Below are positions 6,946 to 16,400 of a DNA stretch of 64,000 nucleotides, in pieces. A program made the position numbers and the translations under genes. Below the pieces are notes generated by a model. That model was not told where the DNA came from. It did not search any database and saw only the letters and a program-made list of their open reading frames with translations. How positions within the stretch are numbered: position 1 is the first letter of the stretch; each line of letters begins with the position of its first letter. This DNA is from Acidobacteria bacterium UBA7540 (GTDB lineage: Bacteria > Acidobacteriota > Terriglobia > UBA7540): positions 1 through 64,000 of the forward strand of contig DLMI01000046.1 in assembly GCA_002478145.1 (NCBI GenBank), in the 5' to 3' direction.

Positions 6946-7227
6946 TTAGCACAGGTCGAGGAGCTCAAAGTATCTCCCCCGCGACATAGCCGCCGTGCGC
7001 ATGTTGCGCCTGATGATTTCCACGTCGATTGCCTCGTAAGCGGGGATGACGACGGGGCGAAGGCAGCCGGCCTTGGCAAAGATCCAATGGTCGCCTTCCT
7101 GGCGTCGGAACGTGAAGCCATCTTTCTCGAAGACACAGCAGAGCCGTTTCCAGGAGACTGGAGTGATGCGCCTTTTAGGCTTGCGGGCAGGCTCAGGTGG
7201 ATTGGTGCTCACGGGAAAGAAGGGCAA
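6946..7227 (-). CDS. hicA: HicA-like toxin (mRNA interferase family)
   Basis: A 93-residue protein whose body fits the double-stranded-RNA-binding-like HicA/YcfA fold: a helix (VSWKRLCCVFEKDGF), strand TFRRQEGDHWIF with the conserved His, then VVIPAYEAIDVEIIRRNMRT and a final helix. HicA toxins cleave mRNA using that His. The N-terminal 20 residues are Pro-rich and may belong to a longer than usual start. Its first 35 bases overlap the end of the upstream HicB-like gene, so the pair is an operon in antitoxin-first order. It lies directly next to a broken tRNA copy, a common neighbourhood for acquired DNA. Confidence 0.75.
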   Translation of the reverse strand: MPFFPVSTNPPEPARKPKRRITPVSWKRLCCVFEKDGFTFRRQEGDHWIFAKAGCLRPVVIPAYEAIDVEIIRRNMRTAAMSRGRYFELLDLC

Positions 7228-7546
7228 TCGGCACGGTCAACCAGAGAGCTCCGGTCGGATACTCAGACCTCTCGAGTGGCTTTCTGGCCGACACGAACCC
7301 CGCCTGTTGAAGAACCTCGTCCAGCGTGCCGCGCTCAAAGCAGTCTGCCAGGAACCCTCGGATCGCGTCACGCAGGTTGTCCAGGGCCTTTTCCTTGCTT
7401 GGCCCCTGGCTAGCAACGTCGAGTGACTGGCATACTGCGAGATACCACTTTCGCCGCTTCTTCACTCTATACGGAAGACGGAATTCAAAAATGGGTGAAG
7501 GTGCCAATCCACATCCTCCTTTGTCAATTAAGGAAGTCTCGCACAA
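7193..7546 (-). CDS. hicB: HicB-like antitoxin
   Basis: A 117-residue protein with the HicB N-terminal fold: FRLPYRVKKRRKWYLAVCQS, LDVASQGPSKEKALDNLRDA and IRGFLADCFERGTLDEVLQQ. This partial RNase-H-like domain binds and blocks HicA. The C-terminal tail (about residues 88-117) shows no clear DNA-binding domain, so autoregulation may be weak or indirect. The first 15 residues may be over-long; no strong ribosome-binding site decides the start. It overlaps the toxin gene by 35 bases. The 250 bases between this gene and the response regulator at 7797 hold no gene I can support. Confidence 0.75.
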   Translation of the reverse strand: MCETSLIDKGGCGLAPSPIFEFRLPYRVKKRRKWYLAVCQSLDVASQGPSKEKALDNLRDAIRGFLADCFERGTLDEVLQQAGFVSARKPLERSEYPTGALWLTVPIALLSREHQST

Positions 7547-7796
7547 AGCAGCTTAGCACAGCTCGGTTGTCTACCAAAGCGGCTTTCAGAGTCCCCAGAC
7601 ACTGTGCGTAATCTGACCGAGGCCTTATTTGTTTGGGGAGGCGCAGCGTTGATTTAGGATTCGGGATTGGACGGAGGCTTTCCCGAACCCTGGCTCCTGG
7701 GTCCTGCGCTTCCGGCTCCTGCGTTTTGCGAGCATTCCAGGCTGGAATCACATTGAGCTAACCGGTATAATTGGCGGTCCTCGAACGAGCGTTGCA

Positions 7797-8483
7797 ATGA
7801 AAAGGAAAATCCTCTTGATCGAAGACGAGCCGGGGCTTGCGGTGACTCTCCAAGACAGCTTGCAGTGCGAAGGTTACAGCGTAGAGGTGGCTCAGGATGG
7901 GGAAGCGGGCCTTGAGCGAGCGACGCGTGATTACTTCGACTCGATCATCTTAGACGTCAAGGCTCCTGGGAAAAGCGGCCTCGAGGTTTGCCGGGAACTG
8001 CGCCAGCAATGCATTACAGTACCCATTTTGATGCTGAGCGCTCGCAGCCAGACGATCGATAAAGTTCTGGGTCTGAAGATCGGGGCAGACGATTACGTTA
8101 CGAAACCCTTCGACATGCTGGAACTGCTTGCCCGAATCGAAGCCCATTTGCGCCGCGCCCTGAGTGCAACCGGGAGGCCGGGTGCAATCTACCAATTCGG
8201 CCCCATCCGAGTGGATTTCCGCCGCACCGAGGTTTTTCGGCACGGATCACCGGTGGCTCTCTCGGCGCGGGAGTTTCAATTGATCAAATACTTCATCGAG
8301 CATCGGGGAGCAACGTTGCCTCGAAAGGAGCTTCTGAAGGAAGTGTGGGGGTACGTTGGAGTACCTTCTACGCGAACCGTGGATGTCCACGTCTTCACTC
8401 TGCGACAAAAGCTGGAGACTGATCCTAGGAATCCGCAATTCATTCAGACTATAATGGGGCTTGGCTACAAGTTTCTTGGATGA
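7797..8483 (+). CDS. OmpR/PhoB-family response regulator, orphan
   Basis: A 228-residue two-domain regulator of normal length. The receiver domain (1-120) has the acidic pair Asp10/Glu11, phospho-acceptor Asp53 (ILDVKAPGKSG), Ser81 in place of the usual Thr, and Lys103 (VTKPF). The winged-helix domain (about 130-228) contains LSAREFQLIKYFIEHRG, TRTVDVHVFTLRQKLE and the ending IMGLGYKFLG, typical of DNA-binding OmpR-type domains. No histidine kinase gene is adjacent on either side, so its kinase must be elsewhere. The genes it controls cannot be deduced. Confidence 0.92.
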   Translation: MKRKILLIEDEPGLAVTLQDSLQCEGYSVEVAQDGEAGLERATRDYFDSIILDVKAPGKSGLEVCRELRQQCITVPILMLSARSQTIDKVLGLKIGADDYVTKPFDMLELLARIEAHLRRALSATGRPGAIYQFGPIRVDFRRTEVFRHGSPVALSAREFQLIKYFIEHRGATLPRKELLKEVWGYVGVPSTRTVDVHVFTLRQKLETDPRNPQFIQTIMGLGYKFLG

Positions 8484-9008
8484 GTCCCTTACACGCGCTG
8501 GTCTTCCAAGGCGTTGCCGCCTTTTGCCGCCGCGAATGGGGCGGGGGCGTGGTCTTGGGAAACCTTCCTTGTGCGTGTGGGGGACAGCCTCCCCGGATGA
8601 GTAGTTCGGCGTAATGGAGTCCTTATCTGGTAACCACAATGCGCCTGCAAAACCCGAAACCAGGCAATCAGGAGATGCTGCGTCTTCCTGCCGCAAGGGT
8701 GCGAAAGAGGTCAAGCTACGCCTAGTCGAGGACCAGTCCGAAATAAATTGGCGCATCATAATTTGTGTTTTCGAACCGAGGAGATGAGTTAGCGTCGGAA
8801 GGCGTAAAAGTGAGCCGGAATATATGAAATGGGCGTAAGGAAATATTTACATCTAATTAACCAGAGCAGGAAAACCACTGTCGTCTTATAGCATTCCAAC
8901 AGGATTACATTACTCTTGAAACCAGTAAGTTGCGTGCAGTTACGCAATATACGCCTATAACTGGACCACGGGTTAGGCTAAAGTCATGGGGTTGTTCCGG
9001 AGGGGGGA
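8484..9008. other. Non-coding stretch without supported gene
   Basis: About 525 bases after the response regulator. The second half is AT-rich. A small hairpin TTGCGT...ACGCAA lies at 8930-8947. Reading frames on both strands have compositions unlike the neighbouring genes, and no recognisable domains are seen. Confidence 0.5.
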
Positions 9009-9195
9009 AGCGCCAAGGGAGGATTCAAGGCGGAGCTAGTCCTGGCAGTCCTACTACGTGAGCGGGCGACCATCGACTTGGCCGCACAGTTTGCGGTCCA
9101 TCCGGCGTTGATCATGGGTGGAAGACAATCGGGCAGTGAGGAGTGGCAGGTATTTTCGCTGGGCAGCAGGAGGGCAAAGAATTCAGAGGCTGTTG
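9009..9195 (+). pseudogene. Remnant of IS3-family OrfA transposase
   Basis: In one frame 9009-9113 reads SAKGGFKAELVLAVLLRERA and then TIDLAAQFAVHPALI. This matches the N-terminal helix-turn-helix of IS3/IS911-type OrfA proteins (S-x-x-F-K-x...T-x-x-LA-x-x-F-x-VHP-x-x-I). After a frameshift near 9115 the next frame reads WKTIGQ, stop, GVAGIFAGQQEGKEF, like the QWK...GAxxIF part of the same protein. There is no start, no OrfB and no intact frame, so it is a decayed fragment. It shows that this intergenic region has received mobile DNA. Confidence 0.65.
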
Positions 9196-9208
9196 GGAAA
9201 CGTGCGGC

Positions 9209-9347
9209 AGCGCGTCGGAAGGGCGGGGTGGAGCCTGTCCCCAGCACAGCGGGAACGCCGCCGGAGGAGTGAATAAAAGGACAATTCGCCGATTTTCTTA
9301 GTGGCGCCGCTTGCAGCGGGGTTAAGGCCCCGCCCTTCCGACGCGCT
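9209..9347. repeat. Inverted-repeat element, GGAAGGGCGGGG type
   Basis: Perfect 20-base arms lie at 9209-9228 and 9328-9347, separated by 99 bases. The core GGAAGGGCGGGG is shared with the middle arms of the nested palindrome at 3440-3595. No coding potential is apparent between the arms. The following 300 bases, up to the TonB-dependent receptor-like gene, contain a small CACGGGTG/CGCCCGTG hairpin near 9420 and nothing else I can support. Confidence 0.8.
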
Positions 9348-9644
9348 GGGAAGGTTGAGCGTCGTACCCCCTGGCGTTTCTGCTTTGTCTCCGGTAGACT
9401 GAGGGATTGGCTTGGAGCACGGGTGTTTCGCCCGTGTCCGGACGCGGCCGGGGTGGCTATGCTCCGTCCACTATGCTTCCTGCGCACGACAGACCACAGA
9501 GTGACAGCAACGGGCAGACGCAGAGAGAGCTACGATGCCAAAGGCCAACGGAAGAGAAAACGATAACATAACTAGCTTATCTTAGCCCCAAAATGCCCTT
9601 GGTAATGGGGCATACCGTACCGTGAGAGGATACTGGAGGAATCA

Positions 9645-12600
9645 TTGACACGAGCGATCTCAGGGTTCATCAGGTTGATGCAAACGAGTACCCTCCTGGT
9701 TTGCATTGTTTTCGGATGCGAATGCGCGTCCGCCCAAGTTGATTCAGGAACCGTTGTTGGGACAGTTAGAAACCCGGCAGGGGACGGAGCACACGGCGCC
9801 AAAGTCTTTCTCAAGAATGAAGGGACTTCCATTACGAAATCCACTTACACACGGGGGGACGGCACGTACATTTTCACGCCGGTCAAGATCGGCACTTATT
9901 CCGTATCGGTGGAGCTTCAAGGATTTGTTCCCGCTTTTCAGACCGGCGTTGCCGTAGAGATTCAGCAGCAGGCTGTCGTCAACTTCAATCTCGTTGCCTC
10001 CCAAGCTGCCTCGGGAGCCAGCGTTTCCTCAGGATCGACGGCGTCTCACACTTACGTGCCATCGGACAAGGTACTGACTGCTGAGGCGCTCCAGACTCTC
10101 CCGGTATTCAGCCGCAACTTCACCTTTTTGTCGCAGGTGGTTTCCGGCACCGCCCCCAGTGTAAAAACGTCCACCGGCTTGGCGACGACGGGGAGTTTCG
10201 CGGCCAACGGGGTCCAGCCTTACCAAAACAATTATCTCCTCGACGGAGCCGACAACAACGACCGCTTCCCGGACTTCGTTCCAGGCACAGCGTACGAGGT
10301 CCTTCCTGCCATGGACGCGATTGAAGAATTCAGGGTTCAGAGCCCCACGTACAGCGCGGCCATCGGAGGAGGGAGCGGAGTGGCTGTAAACGCGACGACA
10401 AAATCAGGCACGAACGAGTTTCATGGAAGCGCCTGGGACTACTTCAGTAATGACGCCATTAATGCCGCCGATTTCTTCGACAACGCCATGGCTCTCAAAA
10501 GGGCGGAATTGCGCAAGAACCAATTTGGCGCAACTCTCGGTGGTCCCCTGAACATCCCGAATTTCTACAATGGCAAGAACAAGACATTCTTCTTTGCGGA
10601 CTACCAGGGAACGAAGTTTCGTCAGGGGGTTCCTACCGTTGCGACAGTTCCCACAGTCGCTGAGTCAACCAGCGGATATACGGATTTCTCAGACTTGATC
10701 AGCGGGCAGCCGAAATGCACCTCCGGACCCGACATATTAGGGCGCATCTGGAACTGTGGCACGATTCTTGACCCGGCAACCACACGGGAGTTGACCACCG
10801 GCCAGCCTGATCCGATTACAGGTTACAGCGCAAGCGCCACCGGCTACGTCCGCGATCCTTTTCCGGGCAACCTGATCCCTGTCAAACGAGTTGACCCGGT
10901 GGCGGCGGGGCTGCTTAAACTTTATCCAGTCCCCACCATCACGGGTATCTACAACAATTACACGACGAACTCGTACAGCCGCGGCGACGCCAACCAGTTT
11001 GATGCTCGGATCGATCACCACATGAGTGATCGCAACCAGGTCTTCGCTCGTCTTAGCTACTTAAACAATCCCCATTTGCAGTCGGGTCCTTTCCCGGGCG
11101 TGGCGGATGGCGGAGGATACACGCAGACCGCTACGGCACTGAATGGCGTCTTTAGCGAAACCCACGTCATCTCCACGACGCTGATCAATGACTTCCGGTT
11201 GGCGGCCGATTGGATGCATGCGGAAAGGGTGCAAGCCTACGTCAATGACCTCACCACCGATATTCCTGCGACGTATGGGATTACGGGTGTTCCACAAGTA
11301 ACAGGCAACGGCGGGCTGCCTACCATCAACGTTGGGATTTACTCTCAACTGGGAAGCAGTCCTTACCTGTACGCGAATGACAACAACACGACCATTCAGG
11401 TGAGCGACAGCTTCTCCAAGATCAGGGGGCCTCGTCACACCATAAAGGGCGGGGTTGAGGGCCTGGAGATCAGGTCTGTGACCATTCAGCCTCCTTATTC
11501 CCGCGGGGAGTTCGATTTCTCAGGGAACTACACCTCCATCCCGAACGTGCTCGATGCCAGCACGGGCGCCGCCCAGTTTGTTACGATCCCTGAGGCGTCG
11601 TCGATTCCTTCCATCGGGCGGAGTTACGCGGGCGGGCCAAACCAGGTTTTTGCCTCCAACATCGTCAACATCGACAACCGGCGCAATTACGTCGCAGCCT
11701 ACTTGCAAGACGAGTGGAAGAAGCGCCCAAACTTGACCATCACCCTGGGCGCAAGGTGGGAGTACTTCCAGCCTTGGAAGGAAAGGTATAGCGCCGAGGC
11801 TAACTTTGTCCCAGGGGCCTCAGGGAGTGCTTCGTATGTGATTCCTTCCGGTCGCGGATTCGATACCCTCCCTTGCGGCCCTTTGTACCCAACGACCTGC
11901 GCCGTATCTTATATCAATACACTCTCCACCAGCTTTACCAATACGCTCACGAACGACGGAATTACTCTCTCCTATGCACCCCGAGGAAGCATCGTTGAGA
12001 CGCAGAGGTTTAATGTCGCTCCCCGCATCGCGTTTGCTTATCAACTCTCGCCTAAGGCTGTGGTTCGCCTTGGGTATGGGATGTTCTACGGTGGGCTGGA
12101 GAACGAGGGAGTTCAGGCGAACCTTGGCGGTAGCTATCCCTTCGAACTCAATTACAGGTACACCAGTCCCGATGATGGTACGCCCATCACCTTTCCCAGC
12201 ACGGGCAAACCCGCGACTCTGGAACAGGGCCTTGCGCCAATATCGCTCACAGCTTTTACGGCTACGGCGAGCGAACTGGAATTACGAGGTATCCAACCCA
12301 ATTTTAGGAATCCGTACACGCAGAGCGTTGACCTCACTGTACAATATCAACGGACGACCAATGACCTTATCGAGGTCTCTTTGGTCGGGTCGAAGGGCAC
12401 TCATCTTCTCATCAATCCAGGATTTAATGAAGTCGGCGAAATGCTCCCCCCCTTCCAACAGCGCCAAGCCTATCAGCCTTTCCTGACCTTTGCCTACGGT
12501 TCAAGCTACCTGGCGACGACAGGGAACAACAAATACACTTCCGGTCAATTGCAATATGTGCGAAACCTTGGGCACGGACTAAGTTTCCTCGCCAATTATA

Positions 12601-13298
12601 CGTATGCGGAGAACTGGACGGATGCTCTGGACTTTTTCAACGTCGCAAGCCCGCAAACTTACCGCGCACCTTATATCCAGTCTTTCGGTCTCGCGGGTGA
12701 TTATCAACAGGCGGATTTCAATGTTCGGAACGCCTTACACTTCAGTGGTGGGTATGAGCTACCTCTTGGGCCGGGAAGACAATTCCTCGCAACGAAAGGC
12801 GACTTCAGGGGGAAAGTCCTCGGCGGCTGGACTATTAACTGGGTCCTGACAGTTGAGAGTGGTCAGCCGGTGACCATTCCCTGTACCATTACGACCGCTT
12901 CCGGCGCCGGTTGCGATGCTATGCTTGGACAGGGGGCAAATCCCAACGCCGGGCCGCACAATGTCAATCAGTTCTGGAATCCTGCGGCTTTCTATAATCC
13001 CGCGGTAACCACATCGACAGGGCAGAGCAACCTTTGGCCTCTGGGAGGTGCTCCCACCCAAGTTTACGGGCCGGACCTTCGCAGGCTCGACGCGGCCCTC
13101 CGAAGGAGCTTCCAGATTACGGAGAAAGTTCGGGTGGACATCCGTGCTGAAGTCTACAATGCGATGAACCACCCGTACTTCGCGCCACCGTCGAACCTGA
13201 ATTTCCTGAACACGACGAACTTCGGCCAGATCAGTTCGACTCGCGATAACCCGAATGACGCGCGCGAGATCCAGTTTGGTATAAGATTTAACTTCTGA
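9645..13298 (+). CDS. TonB-dependent receptor-like protein with carboxypeptidase-regulatory domain (Oar-like)
   Basis: A 1217-residue outer-membrane protein. The start is a TTG at 9645 preceded by GGAGG; an ATG 11 codons later is the alternative. A signal peptide covers about residues 1-30 (TSTLLVCIVFGCECASA). Residues 33-115 form a beta-sandwich regulatory domain (GTVVGTVRNPAGDGAHGAKV). A plug-like domain follows at about 140-280 (QPYQNNYLLDGADNN, ATTKSGTNEFHGSAWDYFSN), then a long beta-barrel ending in IQFGIRFNF with the terminal Phe typical of outer-membrane proteins. Acidobacteria carry many such proteins, thought to import glycans or peptides. It lies upstream of an SBBP-repeat gene in the same direction, but 179 bases separate them. 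Confidence 0.9.
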   Translation: MTRAISGFIRLMQTSTLLVCIVFGCECASAQVDSGTVVGTVRNPAGDGAHGAKVFLKNEGTSITKSTYTRGDGTYIFTPVKIGTYSVSVELQGFVPAFQTGVAVEIQQQAVVNFNLVASQAASGASVSSGSTASHTYVPSDKVLTAEALQTLPVFSRNFTFLSQVVSGTAPSVKTSTGLATTGSFAANGVQPYQNNYLLDGADNNDRFPDFVPGTAYEVLPAMDAIEEFRVQSPTYSAAIGGGSGVAVNATTKSGTNEFHGSAWDYFSNDAINAADFFDNAMALKRAELRKNQFGATLGGPLNIPNFYNGKNKTFFFADYQGTKFRQGVPTVATVPTVAESTSGYTDFSDLISGQPKCTSGPDILGRIWNCGTILDPATTRELTTGQPDPITGYSASATGYVRDPFPGNLIPVKRVDPVAAGLLKLYPVPTITGIYNNYTTNSYSRGDANQFDARIDHHMSDRNQVFARLSYLNNPHLQSGPFPGVADGGGYTQTATALNGVFSETHVISTTLINDFRLAADWMHAERVQAYVNDLTTDIPATYGITGVPQVTGNGGLPTINVGIYSQLGSSPYLYANDNNTTIQVSDSFSKIRGPRHTIKGGVEGLEIRSVTIQPPYSRGEFDFSGNYTSIPNVLDASTGAAQFVTIPEASSIPSIGRSYAGGPNQVFASNIVNIDNRRNYVAAYLQDEWKKRPNLTITLGARWEYFQPWKERYSAEANFVPGASGSASYVIPSGRGFDTLPCGPLYPTTCAVSYINTLSTSFTNTLTNDGITLSYAPRGSIVETQRFNVAPRIAFAYQLSPKAVVRLGYGMFYGGLENEGVQANLGGSYPFELNYRYTSPDDGTPITFPSTGKPATLEQGLAPISLTAFTATASELELRGIQPNFRNPYTQSVDLTVQYQRTTNDLIEVSLVGSKGTHLLINPGFNEVGEMLPPFQQRQAYQPFLTFAYGSSYLATTGNNKYTSGQLQYVRNLGHGLSFLANYTYAENWTDALDFFNVASPQTYRAPYIQSFGLAGDYQQADFNVRNALHFSGGYELPLGPGRQFLATKGDFRGKVLGGWTINWVLTVESGQPVTIPCTITTASGAGCDAMLGQGANPNAGPHNVNQFWNPAAFYNPAVTTSTGQSNLWPLGGAPTQVYGPDLRRLDAALRRSFQITEKVRVDIRAEVYNAMNHPYFAPPSNLNFLNTTNFGQISSTRDNPNDAREIQFGIRFNF

Positions 13299-13477
13299 GT
13301 TTGACAATATGTAAGGCAGGCCTTTTGCCCCGGCCGACATCAAAGCGAAGCCGGAGCGGAATGGGCCGTGACTTATGAGAAAGAAGCCCACGGGTCAAAT
13401 GACCTCTCAGGAAAAACAGGGACGCGGAGATCAGGAATATTCTCCTTTGCTCCGCCGCCAGAATTAGGAAGGTGGAC

Positions 13478-16400
13478 ATGTTGAGTATCTTTTTCTTATG
13501 GCTTTCCATTCTCCTCAGTGTTTTGAATCCTGTAGTCCACAAGCCAGCCGGGATGCCTTCCCCTACGCGAGACTCCTCTATGTCTAAAGCACGCGTTTTG
13601 AAATCATACCGCGCGTTGCCGATGAGTTTTGAGATGAACCAGGGGCAGGCGGACCGCACCGTCCGGTTTCTGGCGCGAGGCCAGGGCTACGCTATTTTCC
13701 TGCAACCGAGCGAAGCGCTGCTGGCGTTGCAACCGCCGGGCCAAGACACTCGGCTCCCCGAAAAGGCGGGAGAGCTGCCAAGACCACCCTATCGCGCGCT
13801 GAAAATGAGGATCGAGAGAGCGAATCTCTCTGCCCCCGCAACCGGTCTCCACCGCCTCCCCGGGATCAGTAACTATTTTATTGGCAATGACCCCAGCCGT
13901 TGGCACACCCATATTCCGACTTATGAGAAGGTGCAGTTTGAGAATGTTCGCCCCGGCGTAAATCTTGTTTACTACGGGAATCAAAGGCAACTGGAATACG
14001 ATTTCGTCCTGTCGCCCGGCGTCAGGCCTGAGTCCTTGAGGCTGAGTTTCGAGGGCAGCGACGCCACAGTTGATGAGCAGGGTGATTTGGTCTTCACCTC
14101 GACCGGTGACAAGATAACTTTTCGCCGGCCGGTCGCCTACCAGTGTTACAAGCCTGACCCGGGAAAGAAGCATTTCCTTACCGCCTCCTATGTTCTCAAA
14201 GGGCACAACAGCGTGGGCTTTGTTGTCCCCGATTATGACCCGCGTGAGCCGCTCATTATTGATCCGGTTCTGAATTACTCGACCTACCTCGGTGGCAATG
14301 GAGGAGACGCAGGAAATGCTGTTGCCTTGGATACCCTATTTGATGCCTTTGTTACCGGCAGCACCGCCTCAACCAATTTCCCGACCAAAGGTCCTTACCA
14401 AAAGTCTTACGGGGGCGACACGGACGCATTTGTGACCATGGTGAGGTATGACGGCGAGGCAGTACTTTACTCCACCTATTTGGGTGGGAATAACTTTGAC
14501 GTAGGCAACGGGATTGCCGTGGACAATTCAGGGGATGCCTATATTACGGGCAATACTTCCTCCGCGGATTTCCCAATTAGTTCCAGCAACGTCTTTCAGC
14601 CCACATTTGGCGGCAAAACAGACGCTTTTGTGGCCAAATTGGATCCCAGTGGCTCTCACTTGCTGTATTCGTCGTACCTCGGCGGAAGCGATGTTGATTA
14701 CGGGCTGGGCATTGCTTTGGACCAATTTGGCAATACCTATGTGACAGGCTACACGCAATCCACCGATTTTCCCACCGTCAATCCGATTCAGTCCGGTAAC
14801 GCTGGCAGTGGGGATGCCTTTGTGGCCGAAGTCAATCCTCAAGCGACGGAACTGGTCTATTCCACTTATCTGGGGGGGAGTAGCGCGGACTCGGGCCAGG
14901 GGATCGCAGTGGATCTCAGCGGCAGCGCCTATGTGGTCGGTTTTACTTATTCCACAAACTTTCCAACTTATAATCCCTACCAGGGCAAAAATGCGGGCGG
15001 CGTCGATGCCTTTATCACCAAGTTGAGTCCCGGTGGGTCCACCTTTGCGTTCTCGACCTACCTGGGCGGAAGCGGGGACGACAGAGGCTGGGCGATCGCG
15101 GTAGACAGCGACCTCGAAATTTACGTCGCCGGTAGCACGCTGACGCCGTGTGCTCCCGCCACGACCACAACAACCCTGTGCAATCCCACCGAGACCTTTC
15201 CCACTACTCCTGGTGCCTTTCAGACCCTCAACACTTCCCAGTCCCCGGGATATTCCGATGTGTTCGTCACTAAGCTTAACTATATAGGCAATGCCTTGCT
15301 TTATTCCACTCTGGTGGGCGGAGCCTGGACGGATTCGCCGGCGGGAATAGCGATCGACAGTTCGGGGGATGCCTACGTCACCGGATACACCGAATCGAAT
15401 AACTTTCCCACAGCCAATGCCGTGCAGGCAAGCTATACCGGAGGCACCTGCGGGGCGAGCCCCTGTCCAGACGCCTTCATAACCGAAGTGAATCCCCAAG
15501 GATCGGCGCTGGTGTACTCCACATACCTGGGGGGAAGCCTCGCAAACTGGGGTAATGGTATTGCTCTGGACACCAACACCCCGCCGAACGCGTACGTCGT
15601 GGGGACGACGACCTCTTCCGATTTTCCTGCTATCGCGCTCGCTTATCAAAGCGCGCCGGGGAACACAACGGGGCTTGGGCAAGCCTTCGTCTCAGAGCTT
15701 GGGCAGGCCGATGCTGCGGGTGTTGCCCTGACGCCGCAAGCACTGGCCTTTGGAAATGTAAACCTTAACACGCCCAGTAATCTGACCTCCCTCGATGTTC
15801 CTGCCACGGTGACTCTCATGAACGCCGGCACGGTGCCGCTTCAGGTGACAAGCATTACCACGAGCGGCGATTTTTCTGAGACTAACAATTGCGGGGCAAG
15901 CGTCCCGGCCGGCGGAGGAATGTGCACCATCAACGTCACGTTCACTCCCACGGTGCTGGTGGCTGAAACCGAGCAGCTAGCCATCAACGACAATGCACCG
16001 GGAAGTCCGCATTTGGTCACTCTTACCGGCACCGGCATCAATGAGTATACGACGGTGCTGTTTACCCCCCCCAGTCTGGTGTTCCCCGCTCAAATTCTAA
16101 ACACAACCAGCGCAGCGCTGGCTGTGACCATGACCAATAACGGTACCAGTAATGTCCCCCTGACAATTACCAACATTGAAGCGACTGGCGACTTCGCAGA
16201 AACCAACAACTGCCCCGCGACCCCCTTTACACTCGCCGTCGGCGCAAATTGCGTTTTCAAGGTAACTTTCACCCCCACGGCCACGGGCACGCGTACTGGA
16301 ACTCTCACCATAACTGACAACGTAGCCAGCGGTGCATCGAGCGTTCCTTTGACGGGGGTTGGGAACCCTGTCTTTAGCCTGAGTTCTCCTACGCTTTCGC

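Noticed and set aside
8247..8759. 170-codon minus-strand frame overlapping the response regulator end
   Set aside because: Half of it is antisense to the winged-helix domain of a clear response regulator and the rest has no recognisable sequence.
8984..9487. 167-codon minus-strand frame
   Set aside because: It runs across the IS3 remnant and an inverted repeat and has no domain, so it is not a gene.
14528..15682. 384-codon minus-strand frame inside the SBBP gene
   Set aside because: It arises from the periodic repeats of the SBBP gene on the other strand; the plus-strand protein is clearly real.
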